Below, piece by piece: positions 27,601 through 37,800 of a stretch of DNA of 64,000 bases. This DNA comes from Micromonospora sp. NBC_01699 (GTDB lineage: Bacteria > Actinomycetota > Actinomycetes > Mycobacteriales > Micromonosporaceae). Below the pieces are notes generated by a model that was given only the letters and a program-made list of their open reading frames with translations, did not search any database and was not told the DNA's origin. The position numbers and the translations under genes are program-made. Within the stretch, counting starts at the first letter, position 1; each line of letters begins with the position of its first letter. The stretch is from assembly GCF_036250065.1 (NCBI RefSeq), contig NZ_CP109199.1, forward strand, positions 6,503,501-6,567,500, in the 5' to 3' direction.

Positions 27601-29844
27601 CTAACGCAGCGGTAGTTGTCTTGACGCACCGTCGACCTCGGTCTGGATCCGGTCCAGGTGCGCGGTCAGGCAGATCAGCCACATCTCCAGGTCCACCAGA
27701 TCCAACGCCTCCGCCCTGGTGCCACCGGCCCCGAGCAGGGTCCGCAGCCGGGCGGGCAGATCGTCGGGCGCCGGCGGCGTCGCCACCTCGTACGCCCGGC
27801 CACCCCGACGCAACTGGTCCGCGACGTCCCCGTACGCGCGCCGTACCCGGTGGGCGAAGTCGTCCAGCGGCCCCGCCACCTCGTCGGTCAGCTCCGGGTA
27901 CGGCGGCGGCCGGTAGTCCCGCCGGGCCTGGCCGCCCCGCACCATCTCGTGCCCGGCGATCAGCACCGCGCTCCAGTCCACCCCCTCGTTGCGGCGGGCC
28001 GGTCGCTCCGCCTGGTACTGGATCATCGACGCCTCGGCGAGCACCATCGCCCGCTGCGCCCGCCCCAGCTCCCCCCGGTCCGGCTGACGGCCGGTCAGCA
28101 CCTCGACCGTCTCCTCGCTCGACGCCGCCGCCGAGTCGAGATAGTGCGACAGTGACCGGCGCAGCTCACCGCCCCCACCGCGGGGCCAGAGCAGCAGACC
28201 GGCCAGCACACCGACCACCGCACCGACCACCACGTCCAGGAACCGGGCCTGCACTATCTGTAGGCTCGCCGGTCCGATCTGGGCGAACAGGGTGGTGAGC
28301 AGCAGCGTCACGAAGCCCTGCCCCCAGGCCAGCCCGAGCAGCGGGCCGACCGCGAAGGCCAGCACCATCGCCACCGGCAGGACCCCCCGGTAGACCTCCG
28401 GCCGGTCGGCGACCAGCAGCAGCCCCGCCCCGGCGGCGGCACCGCACACCGTGCCGATCACCGCCGGGCCCAGCGTGGTCCGGGTGTCGGCGGCGGACGT
28501 ACGCAACAGGGTGAGCGTGGCCAGCAGCACCCAGAAACCGTGCTGGAGGTTCAGGTAACCGGCCACCACCCGAGCCGCCGACAACGCCAGGGCGATCCGC
28601 GCCGCACCCTGGAAGTGCACCGACCTCGGGGTCAGGTGCACCCGCAGCCGCTCCCAGTAGAGCGCGATCACCGGGCGGTGTGCGTACTCGAACGGGCGGT
28701 GTGGCTGGCCGGGGAGCCGGGTCAGGTCCCCGACCGGCAACCGGGCCGTGATCCGTGCCGCGGTGGCCAGGATCGGCGCCTGCTCGACCACCCGCAGGAC
28801 GATCGCGTCCAACCACAGCCGGCTCAGACCCGGCTCCTGTGCCGACTCGCCGCGCGGCCGGGCCCGGATCTCCTCGATCGTCCGGTGCAGCCGCAGCGGC
28901 TCTCCCGCGCCGATCGGCTCCCCCTCGCCGACGAAGGTACGGCCGGCGGCCCGGATCTGGTCCGCTCCCCGGCGCAGCAACCGGTCCAGGTCGCTGTCCG
29001 GCGTCCCCGGCACCCCCGGCGGCGGCGGCGAACCGGTCGGGGCGGACGCCCCCGGCACCGCCGTGTCGACGGCCAGCCGTTCGGCGAAGTCCAGCGCCTC
29101 CCGCAGGGCCACGGCGGCGTCACGCATCGCCCGGTCCCGGCGGCAGGCGCTCGTCGGCCGCTCGGTCGCCGGCAACTCCTCGAACGTCAGCCGGTTGACC
29201 GCCTGCCCGGCGAGTGCCTGCCGCCGGGCCGGCTCCGGCCCCGGATCGACCCGGTCGGACAGCACGTCGGCGAGCACGTCGAGGAACGAGGCGACCGCGT
29301 GGGCCGCGCTCGCGAGCCGCTGCGGATAACGGACCAGGGTCACCCTGTCCGGCCAGAGCACCAGCTCGGCCAAGACCAGCAGGAGCGTGCTCGCGGTCAC
29401 CCCGCCGAGCCGCTCACCCAGCGTGTCCGGTGCGTACGGGCCGAAGGAGGACAGGATGTAGAACAGCTGGAGCCCGGCTGCCACCCCGGCCAGCCGGGGC
29501 CCACCGACCCCGAGGAAGGTCACCCCGAACCCGACCACCAGCATGCCGGCCACCGCCGCCCAGATGTGCGCGGCCAGCACGGTGCCGAACACCACCAGTA
29601 CCCAGGCCACCGGGAGCGCGGCGAGCAGCACCCGAGCCCGTTCCCACGGGGTGACCGGCAGGTGGGCCAGCACCCCGACGGCGAAGACGGTGAAGACCGC
29701 GTACAGGGCCATCGTGATGCTGCCGACCAGGTAGATGCCGCCGTAGAAGACGAAGACACCGATCAGCGTCAGCCGTACGGCGCGGCGGATGGTCCGGTAG
29801 CCCGGGTCCCGCCGGCCCAACCAGGCAACGGCGCGGCCGCTCAC
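27601..29844 (-). CDS. FUSC family membrane protein
   Basis: 747 residues from GTG, with GGAGGG upstream. Two blocks of membrane helices (first ~200 residues and ~410-560) are separated and followed by cytoplasmic helical regions, the aromatic-acid-exporter/FUSC layout. HGFWVLLATLTLLRTSAADT followed by TRTTLGPAVIGTVCGAAAG is the FUSC signature. It probably exports small aromatic or amphipathic compounds; the substrate is unknown. It is divergent from trpS and shares the 300-bp region that holds the trp leader. Confidence 0.85.
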   Translation of the reverse strand: MSGRAVAWLGRRDPGYRTIRRAVRLTLIGVFVFYGGIYLVGSITMALYAVFTVFAVGVLAHLPVTPWERARVLLAALPVAWVLVVFGTVLAAHIWAAVAGMLVVGFGVTFLGVGGPRLAGVAAGLQLFYILSSFGPYAPDTLGERLGGVTASTLLLVLAELVLWPDRVTLVRYPQRLASAAHAVASFLDVLADVLSDRVDPGPEPARRQALAGQAVNRLTFEELPATERPTSACRRDRAMRDAAVALREALDFAERLAVDTAVPGASAPTGSPPPPGVPGTPDSDLDRLLRRGADQIRAAGRTFVGEGEPIGAGEPLRLHRTIEEIRARPRGESAQEPGLSRLWLDAIVLRVVEQAPILATAARITARLPVGDLTRLPGQPHRPFEYAHRPVIALYWERLRVHLTPRSVHFQGAARIALALSAARVVAGYLNLQHGFWVLLATLTLLRTSAADTRTTLGPAVIGTVCGAAAGAGLLLVADRPEVYRGVLPVAMVLAFAVGPLLGLAWGQGFVTLLLTTLFAQIGPASLQIVQARFLDVVVGAVVGVLAGLLLWPRGGGGELRRSLSHYLDSAAASSEETVEVLTGRQPDRGELGRAQRAMVLAEASMIQYQAERPARRNEGVDWSAVLIAGHEMVRGGQARRDYRPPPYPELTDEVAGPLDDFAHRVRRAYGDVADQLRRGGRAYEVATPPAPDDLPARLRTLLGAGGTRAEALDLVDLEMWLICLTAHLDRIQTEVDGASRQLPLR

Positions 29845-29985
29845 GCATCCCTCCGATGCTCACCGACCCCGATCAGCTCCGATGCCCCGATCAGCCCCTC
29901 ACGATCGGGCAAACGATCACCGAGGCGACGGCGTTACGGCACATCCGCACCCGGCCACCCGGACGAGCCGCCCGGTCCGGTGGGT

Positions 29986-29991
29986 TAAGCT
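29986..29991 (+). promoter_or_regulatory. -10 box of the trpS leader transcript
   Basis: TAAGCT lies 6 nt before a GTG that opens the Trp-containing leader frame, so the leader peptide may itself be translated from a leaderless RNA end. Confidence 0.5.
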
Positions 29992-29997
29992 GATCGG

Positions 29998-30033
29998 GTG
30001 CGGATGACAACAGACGGTTGGCGGGCCCCCTGA
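29998..30033 (+). CDS. Putative trpS leader peptide
   Basis: GTG-CGG-ATG then ACA ACA GAC GGT TGG CGG GCC CCC TGA: MRMTTDGWRAP, or MTTDGWRAP from the ATG at 30004. The Trp codon is three codons before the stop. It is placed between a -10 box and competing hairpins upstream of a tryptophanyl-tRNA synthetase gene, as expected for ribosome-mediated attenuation. No protein evidence is possible at this size; the call rests on position and the Trp codon. Confidence 0.6.
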   Translation: MRMTTDGWRAP

Positions 30034-30094
30034 CGGGCGGCCACGCATCCGCGCACCCCGAGACCCACCACGGCCGCCCCACCCGGGCGGCCGT
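30034..30094 (+). promoter_or_regulatory. Attenuator-like competing hairpins before trpS
   Basis: GGGCGGCC occurs at 30035-30042 and again at 30085-30092; the complementary GGCCGCCC at 30072-30079 can pair with either. The second pairing extends to a perfect 10-bp hairpin with a 5-nt loop (30070-30094), a terminator-like stem without T-tract. A ribosome at the leader stop would cover the first arm and favour the second hairpin; one stalled at the Trp codon would leave the first arm mostly free. Confidence 0.6.
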
Positions 30095-30148
30095 TGACGT
30101 ATGCGCACCCGGGACGGGCGGTCGACGTACCTCCGAAGGAGCCCCCCG

Positions 30149-31162
30149 ATGACCGCGACCCCGACGATCACCCGGACCGTACCGAAACGCCGGCTGACCG
30201 GCCTCAAACCCACCGGCTCGCTGCACCTGGGCAACCTGCTCGGCGCGATCCGCCCGGTGGTCGACGCCCAGTACCGGGCCGAGACCATCGTCTTCCTCGC
30301 CGACCTGCACGCGCTCACCGTCGCCCACGAACCGGCCCGGGTCCGCGAACGGACCCTGGAGCAGGCGACCATGCTGCTGGCCGCCGGTCTCGACCCGGAC
30401 CGGGCCATCCTGTACGTCCAGTCGCAGTTGCCGGAGCACACCGAGCTGCACTTCCTGCTCGAATGCGCGACCGGCGTCGGCGAGGCCCAGCGGATGATCC
30501 AGTTCAAGGAGCAGTCCGCCGCCCAGCAACAGCACGTACGGCTGAGCCTGTTGACGTACCCGGTGCTGATGACGGCCGACATCCTGCTGCACGACGCCGA
30601 GGAGGTGCCGGTCGGCGAGGACCAGAGCCAGCACCTCGAACTCGCCCGCGACGTGGCGATCCGGTTCAACACCCGGTACGGCGAGACGTTCACCGTGCCG
30701 CGCGCCGTACACCCGCCGGTGGCCACCAGGGTGATGGAGTTGAGCGACCCGACCTCGAAGATGGGCAAGACCACCAGCGCGGACGCCGGCACGATCTTCC
30801 TGCTCGACCCGCCCGAGGTGATCCGGCGCAAGGTGACCCGCGCGGTCACCGACTCCGGTCGCGGCGTCGAGTACGCCCCGGACACCCGTCCCGGCCTGGC
30901 GAACCTGCTGGAGATCCTGGCCGCCTGTGTGGACGCTCCGCCGACCGCCCTCGCCGACGAGTTCACCTCGTACAGCAAGCTCAAGCGGGCGGTGGCGGAG
31001 GCGGTCGAGGCGCTGCTGCGGCCGATCCAACTGCGCCACGCCGAACTGACCCGCGACCCCGGTTACGTCCGGCGGGTGCTGGCCGAGGGGGCCGAACGGG
31101 CCCGCGACGGTGCCACCGACACGGTGCACCGGGCCAAGCGCGCCATCGGCCTGCTCACCTGA
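30149..31162 (+). CDS. trpS: Tryptophan--tRNA ligase
   Basis: 337 residues. Class I synthetase: the HIGH-type motif is PTGSLHLGNLLGA (about residues 18-30) and the KMSKS-type loop is SKMGKTTSADAG, where GK replaces SK. GVGEAQRMIQFK and ADILLHDAEEVPVGEDQ line the tryptophan and ATP site. GAAGGAG lies before the ATG. The KMGKTT loop resembles auxiliary, indolmycin-tolerant TrpRS forms of actinobacteria (family knowledge), but whether this is the only or a second TrpRS cannot be seen here. The leader suggests induction by low charged tRNA-Trp. Confidence 0.95.
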   Translation: MTATPTITRTVPKRRLTGLKPTGSLHLGNLLGAIRPVVDAQYRAETIVFLADLHALTVAHEPARVRERTLEQATMLLAAGLDPDRAILYVQSQLPEHTELHFLLECATGVGEAQRMIQFKEQSAAQQQHVRLSLLTYPVLMTADILLHDAEEVPVGEDQSQHLELARDVAIRFNTRYGETFTVPRAVHPPVATRVMELSDPTSKMGKTTSADAGTIFLLDPPEVIRRKVTRAVTDSGRGVEYAPDTRPGLANLLEILAACVDAPPTALADEFTSYSKLKRAVAEAVEALLRPIQLRHAELTRDPGYVRRVLAEGAERARDGATDTVHRAKRAIGLLT

Positions 31163-31174
31163 AGAGCGGTGACC

Positions 31175-31210
31175 CGGTGTACGGGGGACACAGCGCTCCC
31201 CCGTACACCG
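31175..31210. terminator. Perfect 14-bp hairpin between trpS and the GNAT gene
   Basis: CGGTGTACGGGGGA pairs perfectly with TCCCCCGTACACCG across an 8-nt loop. It touches the stop of the convergent GNAT gene. Confidence 0.85.
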
Positions 31211-31211
31211 T

Positions 31212-31667
31212 TCACGCCGAAACTAAGATCCGTTTCTCGAAACACGCGCTGTACGGGTTGCCGACGTACCGGCCGTAGACCGGGATCTCGGTGTAGCCGG
31301 ACGAGCGGTAGAGCGCCAGCGCCGAGGGCAGGTAGGTGCCGGTCTCAAGTCGCAACACGGAGTGACCGGCCCAGAAGGCCAGTTCCTCCAGCGCGCCGAG
31401 CAGTTGCCGCCCGATGCCCCGCCTGCGGTGGGCCGGGCGGACGTACATCCGCCTGATCTCGGCCGTCGTCTCATCGATGGACTGGATCGCGCCGCAGGCC
31501 ACCGCACGCCCGCTGAGCACGCCAACCAGGTGCCGTACGTCGTCGCGGGTGGGTACGGAGTCGGCCACCCCACCGACCGGTCGGTTCGCCTCACGCAGTT
31601 CCCGCTGTTGCGCGGTCATCAGGGCGGCGAGCTCCGGATCGGAGTATGGACGAGACTCGATTAACAT
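31212..31667 (-). CDS. GNAT family N-acetyltransferase
   Basis: 151 residues. The acetyl-CoA pyrophosphate loop is RRRGIGRQLLGALEELA (R-x-x-G-x-G motif) after IRRMYVRPAHR; the C-terminal LETGTYLPSALALYRSSGYTE, then IPVYGRYVGNPYSACFEKRI, is typical of small-molecule acetyltransferases. Substrate unknown. The ATG at 31667 has TACCCT 6 nt upstream (31674-31679), so a leaderless start is likely; a longer frame would run toward obg. Confidence 0.88.
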   Translation of the reverse strand: MLIESRPYSDPELAALMTAQQRELREANRPVGGVADSVPTRDDVRHLVGVLSGRAVACGAIQSIDETTAEIRRMYVRPAHRRRGIGRQLLGALEELAFWAGHSVLRLETGTYLPSALALYRSSGYTEIPVYGRYVGNPYSACFEKRILVSA

Positions 31668-31673
31668 CCACTC

Positions 31674-31679
31674 AGGGTA
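31674..31679 (-). promoter_or_regulatory. -10 box for a leaderless mRNA (GNAT gene)
   Basis: Minus-strand TACCCT, 6 nt, then ATG, located between obg and the acetyltransferase gene. Confidence 0.45.
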
Positions 31680-31737
31680 ATCAAACGCCGTTTCGCCCAG
31701 GTTTCTCGAAAGTGGCGCCAACAGAGCGTGAATCCGT

Positions 31738-33237
31738 CTAGTCGGCGGTGCTGTCCCCGCCACCGACGGTCACCGGCGCCTCGTCGGCGTCGGCGGCAGC
31801 CGCCGCGGCCAGCGCCGCCTGCAACTCGTCCTCGGGACGCACCCGACGGGCCTTCCGAGCCGCCAACCGCTGCGACGCCGACGGACGCGACGACTGGGTC
31901 TCCAGCCGGATGTCGGTGCCCCGGTTACCGGGTGTGAAGTCGGCACCGGCGTAGAGGGTCGGCTGCCAGTCGAACTCGCGTACGCCGATCCGGACCAGGC
32001 TGCCCGGCTCGGCACCCGCCTTGGCGAGCTTCTCCTCGACGCCCAACCGGGCCAGCCGGTCGGCGAGGAAGCCGACCGCCTCGTCGTTGTCGAAGTTAGT
32101 CTGCCGTACCCAGCGCTCCGGGCGCGGGCCGTGCACCACGAACGCCCCGTCGGCGTCGGTCTCGATGGTGAAACCGGCGTCGTCCACCGCGACCGGGCGG
32201 AGCACGATCCGGGTCGGTTCGAGCACCGGCGTCGCCGCCCGGTGCTGCTCGACCAACTCCGCCATGGCGAAGGTCAGCTCCCGCAGCCCGACCCGGGTCG
32301 CCGCCGACACCTCGAAGACCCGCAGGCCCCGCGCCTCGATGTCGGCCCGGGTGATGTCGGCGAGATCCTGCCCGTCCGGTACGTCCACCTTGTTCAGTAC
32401 GACGATCCGGGGCTTGTCCGCCAGCCCGCCGTACTCGGACAGCTCGGCCTCGATGGCGTCGATGTCGGCGAGCGGGTCCCGGCCCGGCTCCAGGGTCGCG
32501 GTGTCCACCACGTGTGCCAGCACCGAGCAACGCTCGATGTGCCGCAGGAACTCCAGTCCGAGCCCCTTGCCGCTGGCCGCGCCCGGAATCAGCCCCGGTA
32601 CGTCGGCCACGGTGAAGGTGTGGTTCTCCTGCCGGACCACGCCGAGGTTCGGCACCAGGGTGGTGAACGGGTAGTCGGCGATCTTCGGCTTGGCGGCCGA
32701 GATGACCGAGATGAGCGACGACTTGCCGGCCGAGGGGAAGCCGACCAGGCCGACGTCGGCGACGCTCTTGAGTTCGAGTACGACGTCCATCTCGTCGCCG
32801 GGCTCGCCCAGTTCGGCGAAGCCGGGGGCCTTGCGCCGGGCGTTGGCCAGCGACGCGTTGCCGCGTCCACCGCGCCCGCCGCGGGCGACCTCGAAGACGG
32901 TGCCGGCGCCGGTCATGTCGGCCAGGACCTCGCCGGTGGTGCTCAGTACCACCGTGCCGGCGGGAACCTTGAGGACCAGGTCGCCGCCGTTGGCGCCGTC
33001 GCGGTTGGAACCGGCGCCGCCCTTGCCGTTGTCGGCCTTGATGTGCGGCCGGAAGTGGAAGTCGAGCAGGGTGTGCACCTGTGGGTCGACGACCAGCGAG
33101 ACGCTGCCGCCGTGCCCGCCGTTGCCGCCGTCCGGCCCGCCGAACGGCTTGAACTTCTCGCGGTGGATGGAGACGCAGCCGTGCCCGCCGTCGCCGGCCC
33201 GCAGATGCAGGACGACCCGGTCAACGAAGGTAATCAC
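31738..33237 (-). CDS. obg: GTPase Obg (CgtA)
   Basis: 499 residues from GTG (M)[17 protein letters not shown]. Obg is an essential GTPase in 50S assembly and stringent control. The Gly-rich Obg fold ([20 protein letters not shown]) comes first, then the G domain with [15 protein letters not shown] (G1), [16 protein letters not shown] (G3) and NKVD (G4), and the OCT domain plus an Ala/Asp-rich tail at the C-terminus. It follows rplU-rpmA, the standard cluster. GAGAGG precedes the GTG; the longer open frame adds unlike sequence. Confidence 0.97.
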   Translation of the reverse strand: MITFVDRVVLHLRAGDGGHGCVSIHREKFKPFGGPDGGNGGHGGSVSLVVDPQVHTLLDFHFRPHIKADNGKGGAGSNRDGANGGDLVLKVPAGTVVLSTTGEVLADMTGAGTVFEVARGGRGGRGNASLANARRKAPGFAELGEPGDEMDVVLELKSVADVGLVGFPSAGKSSLISVISAAKPKIADYPFTTLVPNLGVVRQENHTFTVADVPGLIPGAASGKGLGLEFLRHIERCSVLAHVVDTATLEPGRDPLADIDAIEAELSEYGGLADKPRIVVLNKVDVPDGQDLADITRADIEARGLRVFEVSAATRVGLRELTFAMAELVEQHRAATPVLEPTRIVLRPVAVDDAGFTIETDADGAFVVHGPRPERWVRQTNFDNDEAVGFLADRLARLGVEEKLAKAGAEPGSLVRIGVREFDWQPTLYAGADFTPGNRGTDIRLETQSSRPSASQRLAARKARRVRPEDELQAALAAAAAADADEAPVTVGGGDSTAD

Positions 33238-33292
33238 GACGCCAATCCTCTCCGCGGAGTCCATCCCCGCGACAACAAGCCTGCCACGCAAA

Positions 33293-33337
33293 CGGCGAAG
33301 CGGGCCGGGACACTCAGGTCCACGGCCCGCTCCGCCG
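33293..33337 (-). terminator. 15-bp hairpin between rpmA and obg
   Basis: CGGCGAAGCGGGCCG pairs with CGGCCCGCTCCGCCG with one mismatch. It may terminate part of the rplU-rpmA transcripts before obg, lowering obg expression relative to ribosomal proteins. Confidence 0.65.
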
Positions 33338-33351
33338 ATTGGAGAAGCTAA

Positions 33352-33609
33352 CTACTGTGCCGCCGGCACGATGCTGATGACCTTGCGGCCACGCCTGGTG
33401 CCGAACTGGACCGCACCCGGGGCCAGCGCGAAGAGCGTGTCGTCGCCGCCGCGCCCGACCAGGTCGCCGGGGTGGAACTTGGTGCCGCGCTGCCGGATCA
33501 GGATCGTGCCGGCGCTGACCACCTGGCCACCGAACCGCTTGACACCGAGCCGCTGCGCCTGGGAGTCGCGACCATTGCGCGAGCTGGACGCACCCTTTTT
33601 GTGAGCCAT
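33352..33609 (-). CDS. rpmA: 50S ribosomal protein L27
   Basis: 85 residues: [31 protein letters not shown] and [20 protein letters not shown] are diagnostic. L27 reaches the peptidyl-transferase centre. There is no N-terminal cleavage extension of the Firmicutes type; the protein starts directly at MAHKKG. It is second in rplU-rpmA-obg. Confidence 0.98.
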   Translation of the reverse strand: MAHKKGASSSRNGRDSQAQRLGVKRFGGQVVSAGTILIRQRGTKFHPGDLVGRGGDDTLFALAPGAVQFGTRRGRKVISIVPAAQ

Positions 33610-33654
33610 CTGAGGACGACCTAACTTTCCGCTGGACTCTTACCCTGCCGCCGA

Positions 33655-33969
33655 CTACTTACCGTTGGAGATGCCGGTCACCTTGACCTGGGTCAGCGGC
33701 TGACGGTGCCCCTGACGCTTGTGGTAACCGGTCTTGTTCTTGAACTTGTGGATCCGGATCTTCGGGCCCTTGGTGTGGGCGGCGATCTCGCCGGAAACCG
33801 CGACCTTGGCGAGCTTGGCCGCGTCGGTCACCAGGTCGGTACCGTCGACGAGAAGCACCGCGGACAGCGTCACCGCGTCGCCAGGCTCACCGACGAGCTT
33901 CTCGACCTCGATCACGTCGCCCTCGGCGACCTTGTACTGCTTGCCGCCGGTCTTGACGATCGCGTACAT
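33655..33969 (-). CDS. rplU: 50S ribosomal protein L21
   Basis: 104 residues: [20 protein letters not shown] at the N-terminus and [18 protein letters not shown] followed by LTQVKVTGI at the C-terminus, as in all bacterial L21. The in-frame upstream extension is not conserved. A leader of about 115 nt precedes it. Confidence 0.98.
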   Translation of the reverse strand: MYAIVKTGGKQYKVAEGDVIEVEKLVGEPGDAVTLSAVLLVDGTDLVTDAAKLAKVAVSGEIAAHTKGPKIRIHKFKNKTGYHKRQGHRQPLTQVKVTGISNGK

Positions 33970-34117
33970 CGGAGGCGGACTCCCTGTCGTTGAGGCTGCT
34001 TGGAATGCTGTTCGCGGAGCCCGCCTCGGCCGCACGAATGCGGGGGCGGGCACGCGAGAGCTTGGCGCCAAAGGTGCGCCGCAGGCTAGCGTACGCCATG
34101 GCCGGTCCGACGCCCAA
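33970..34117 (-). promoter_or_regulatory. rplU promoter and structured leader
   Basis: On the minus strand TTGGGC (34112-34117), an 18-bp spacer and TACGCT (34088-34093) form a plausible promoter. The ~115-nt leader contains a nested hairpin (CCCGCC...CCGCATTCGTGCGG...GGCGGG around 34022-34053) that may bind L21 or another ribosomal protein, as known for L21 leaders elsewhere; that role is inferred. Confidence 0.45.
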
Positions 34118-34132
34118 ACCGGGCCCCGGTGA

Positions 34133-34720
34133 TCAGGTCCCGCAGAGCTGACCGATGCGCTCGTTCAGCGACTCAAGCTTGATCTCGTCGATCGAGTTCG
34201 CCTCGGGCTTCATCGTGGAGACCTGCGTCGCCAGATCGCCAAGCGTGCTCTTCAGCGTGGCGTCGCTGGCCTCGGCGGCGTGCCCGCGCAGCGCGCCGGT
34301 CCAGTCGGCCAGGCTCTTCTGCGCCCGACCCTGGGCGGCCGTCGCCGCGGCGTTGTCGCCGTCACTGGTCGCCTGCATCATCGTCACCATCTCGGTGATG
34401 AAGGCCGTACCCATGTCGGTGTTGGTCTTCAGCGCCGCCGCGCAGACCTCCTTGGCGTTACCGCCGGCCGGGGGAAGCACCGGCGGTGGATTCGCCGGGG
34501 CGCCGGGGCCACCGGTGGCACCGCCCGGCGCGTCGGTCGAACCGGCCGGCGGCATGCCGCTGGCACCGGGCGCACCCGGTACGTCGGAACCGGACGCGGA
34601 CGGCGCGGCCGTGCCCGACGCCTCCCCACGGGGACGTTCGGCGGCACAACCGGAACCGACCAGCAGGACGGCGGTGAGTACGACGGTCGTGATGACGGCG
34701 GCCGGCAGCGGGCGTCGCAT
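34133..34720 (-). CDS. Putative lipoprotein
   Basis: 195 residues, ATG with GAGGAG upstream. A signal peptide ([19 protein letters not shown]) ends in a cysteine that could be lipidated, although the -3 position (Gly) is not a typical lipobox residue. A Pro/Gly/Ser/Ala-rich linker leads to a small helical domain with two more cysteines ([14 protein letters not shown] and the terminal QLCGT). No family recognised. It sits between rplU and rne with a terminator upstream, so it is its own unit. Confidence 0.7.
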   Translation of the reverse strand: MRRPLPAAVITTVVLTAVLLVGSGCAAERPRGEASGTAAPSASGSDVPGAPGASGMPPAGSTDAPGGATGGPGAPANPPPVLPPAGGNAKEVCAAALKTNTDMGTAFITEMVTMMQATSDGDNAAATAAQGRAQKSLADWTGALRGHAAEASDATLKSTLGDLATQVSTMKPEANSIDEIKLESLNERIGQLCGT

Positions 34721-34748
34721 CTGTTCTCCTCGCGAGGGGGTGCGGATG

Positions 34749-34792
34749 GTAAAAGGCCCCTTCCAGTCGCATTTTGGCCTGGAAGGGGCCTT
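34749..34792 (-). terminator. Intrinsic terminator of the RNase E/G gene
   Basis: A perfect 14-bp stem AAGGCCCCTTCCAG / CTGGAAGGGGCCTT read on the minus strand is followed by TTTT, giving a real T-tract, uncommon in this window. Confidence 0.88.
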
Positions 34793-34895
34793 CTCAGCGC
34801 TCGGCCCCCTAGTGCATCGCACCGGCGCGTCGGACGCAACCGGTGCGGGGCACATGATCGTTACGGATCGGCGTCCGGGTCGATCGGAGGACAGG

Positions 34896-37800
34896 TCAGG
34901 GACGGGTACGCCGACGCGTACCACCGCGCCGCGACCGCCGCCGGCCACCGACACCGCCCTCGGTCGGCTCGCCGTCCTCGTCGAGCTCGTCGCCCAACGC
35001 GTCCGGGTCGTCGGCTCCGGCGAGCCGGGCGGACCCGGTCAACGGGGCGTCGGCGACATCCGGCGCGTCGTTCGTGTCGACCTCGTAACGCGACAGGTCG
35101 TACCCCATGGTGTCGATCTCGTCGGAGTCGGCGATCTCGACCGCGACCCGCTCCGGCGCCGCGCTCTTGCGGGCCCGCGTACGCCGGCTGACCGTCGGTG
35201 TCTCGGCCGGTGCCGCCGACGCGGCGGGGCCGCTCGGTACGGTGGTTCCGCTCGGTGCGGTCGCCGAGGCAACCGCCTTCACCCGGTCGCCGCCACCGTT
35301 CACGCCGGCCGGGGCGCGCTTCTCCGGCACCGGCTCGGTGTGGATGATCACACCACGGCCCTTGCAGCAGTCACAGGTCTCGCTGAACGCCTCCAGCAGC
35401 CCGGCACCGATCCGCTTGCGGGTCATCTGCACCAGGCCGAGCGACGTGATCTCGGTGACCTGGTGCTTGGTCCGGTCCCGGCCGAGGCACTCGGTGAGCC
35501 GGCGCAGCACCAGCTCACGGTTGGACTCCAGCACCATGTCGATGAAATCGATCACGACGATGCCGCCGAGGTCGCGCAACCGGAGCTGACGGACGATCTC
35601 CTCGGCCGCCTCCAGGTTGTTCCGGGTGACGGTCTCCTCCAGGTTGCCGCCGGCACCGGTGTACTTACCGGTGTTGACGTCCACCACGGTCATCGCCTCG
35701 GTCCGGTCGATCACCAGGTGACCACCGGAGGGCAGGTAGACCTTGCGGTCCAGGCCCTTGAGGATCTGCTCGTCGATCCGCCGCTCGACGAAGACGTCAC
35801 CGGTGCCGGTGTGCCGGTGCAGCCGGGCCACCAGGTCGGGCGAGACGTGCGCCAGGTACGACTCGACCTGGCTGTACGCCTCGTCGCCCTGCACGACCAG
35901 CTCTTGGAAGTCCTCGTTGAACAGGTCCCGAACCACCCGGATGACCAGATCGGGCTCCTCGTAGAGCGGCGCCGGGGCGCCACCCTCGGCGGCTCGGGCC
36001 TGGATGTCGTCCCACTGCGCCTGCAACCGCTTGACGTCGCGGGCGAGCTCGTCCTCGCTGGCCCCCTCGGCGGCGGTCCGGACGATCACGCCCGCGCCGT
36101 CCGGGACCAGCTTCTTCAGTACGTCGCGCAACCGCTTGCGCTCGTTGTCCGGCAGCTTGCGGCTGATCCCGGAGGCGTTGCCGTTCGGCACGTAGACCAG
36201 GTGCCGACCGGAGAGGGCGATGTGGCTGGTCAGCCTGGCCCCCTTGTGCCCGATCGGATCCTTGGTGACCTGGACCAGCACGGCGTCGCCGGAGCGCAGC
36301 GCGTGCTCGATCGAGCGGGCGCGCCCCTCCAGGCCGCTCATGTCCCAGTTGACCTCACCGGCGTAGAGCACGGCGTTGCGGCCCCGCCCGACGTCGACGA
36401 ACGCCGCCTCCATGCTCGGCAGGACGTTCTGCACCTTGCCCAGGTAGACGTTGCCGGCCATGGTTCCGGAGGTGGCCCGGGTGACGTAGTGCTCGACCAG
36501 CACCCCGTCCTCAAGCACCGCGATCTGCGTACGGTCGCCGCGCTGGCGGACCACCATCACCCGGTCGACCGCCTCGCGGCGGGCCAGGAACTCCGACTCG
36601 CTCAGGATCGGCGGCCGGGTACGGCGCTGCTCGCGCCCGTCGCGCCGACGCTGCCGCTTGGCCTCCAGCCGGGTCGACCCGGAGACGCCCTGCACCTCGT
36701 CGGTGGTCCGACGCGGCTCGCGAATCTTGACAACGGTGTGTACGCCGTCCTCGGCCGCACCGGCCTCGGTGCCGTCCCCGGCGCCCTTGCGCCGGCGGCG
36801 ACGACGGCGGCGGGTCAGCCCGTCGCCACCGTCGGTGTCGTCTTCCTCGTCCTCTTCCGCCTCGGCTTCGGCCTGTGCCGGTTCCTCGGCGTCCTCGTCC
36901 TCAAGTTCGTCGGTCGGGCCCTTGCCCCGACCCCGGCCCCGGCGACCGCGGCGACGACGGCGCCGGGCACCGGCCTCGTCGTCCTCGTCCTCGTCGTCCT
37001 CGTCCAGGTCCACCTGGTCCGGCTCGCCCTCGATGGCGGCGTCGGTGACCGGCTCGACCGCGTCGTTGGGCAGCTCGACCGGCTCACCGGTACGGCGACC
37101 GCGGCGACGGCGACGGGACGGCTCGATCGGCTCGGCGTCGGCCTCCTCGGCCGCTTCGTCGTCGAGGGGCACCGGAACCGGCTCGATCAGTACGGCCGGC
37201 GGCGGGGTGGTCGGCCGGATTGGCGCCATCTCCGGTTCGGGCGCCATGAACAGCACGGTGGGGGCGGACAGCGCGGCGCGACGGCGACGCGTACGCGGCA
37301 CCTCCTCCTCGGCCGGCTCGGCGAGGTCGGGCCCGCTCGGGGCGGTCGCCGAGGTCGGCGGTACGGCGACACCCGGCGGCACCTGCTCGGTGCTCGCGGA
37401 CGGGGTCGGCTCCTCCTCGACGGCGGCCGGTGCGGGCGCCGGCGGCGCGGCGGTGACCTCAGGCTCGGCGGGTACGTTCTCCGGCTCGGCCTCGGCCGCC
37501 GCCGGTACGGCCTTGCGCCGCCGGGTACGGGTGACCTTGACCGGCGCGGCAGGCTCGGGCTGTTCGGGCTCGGCCACCGGCGCACTGCCGGTGAGCTGGG
37601 TGGAGTCTCCGCCGGAGGCGGTCAGTTCGGGATCGGCGACGCCGCTCGTGCCGAGTTCACCGGCCACGGGCGGTTCGTCCCGCTTGTCGGCGGTGGTGGC
37701 CTTTCGCCGTCGACGGGTGACCTTCGGCGCCGGCTCGGTGTCGCCCGCGACCGGGGCGAAAACCTCGGCCTGCGGTGCCTCGTCGGAGCCGGTCCGGGAA

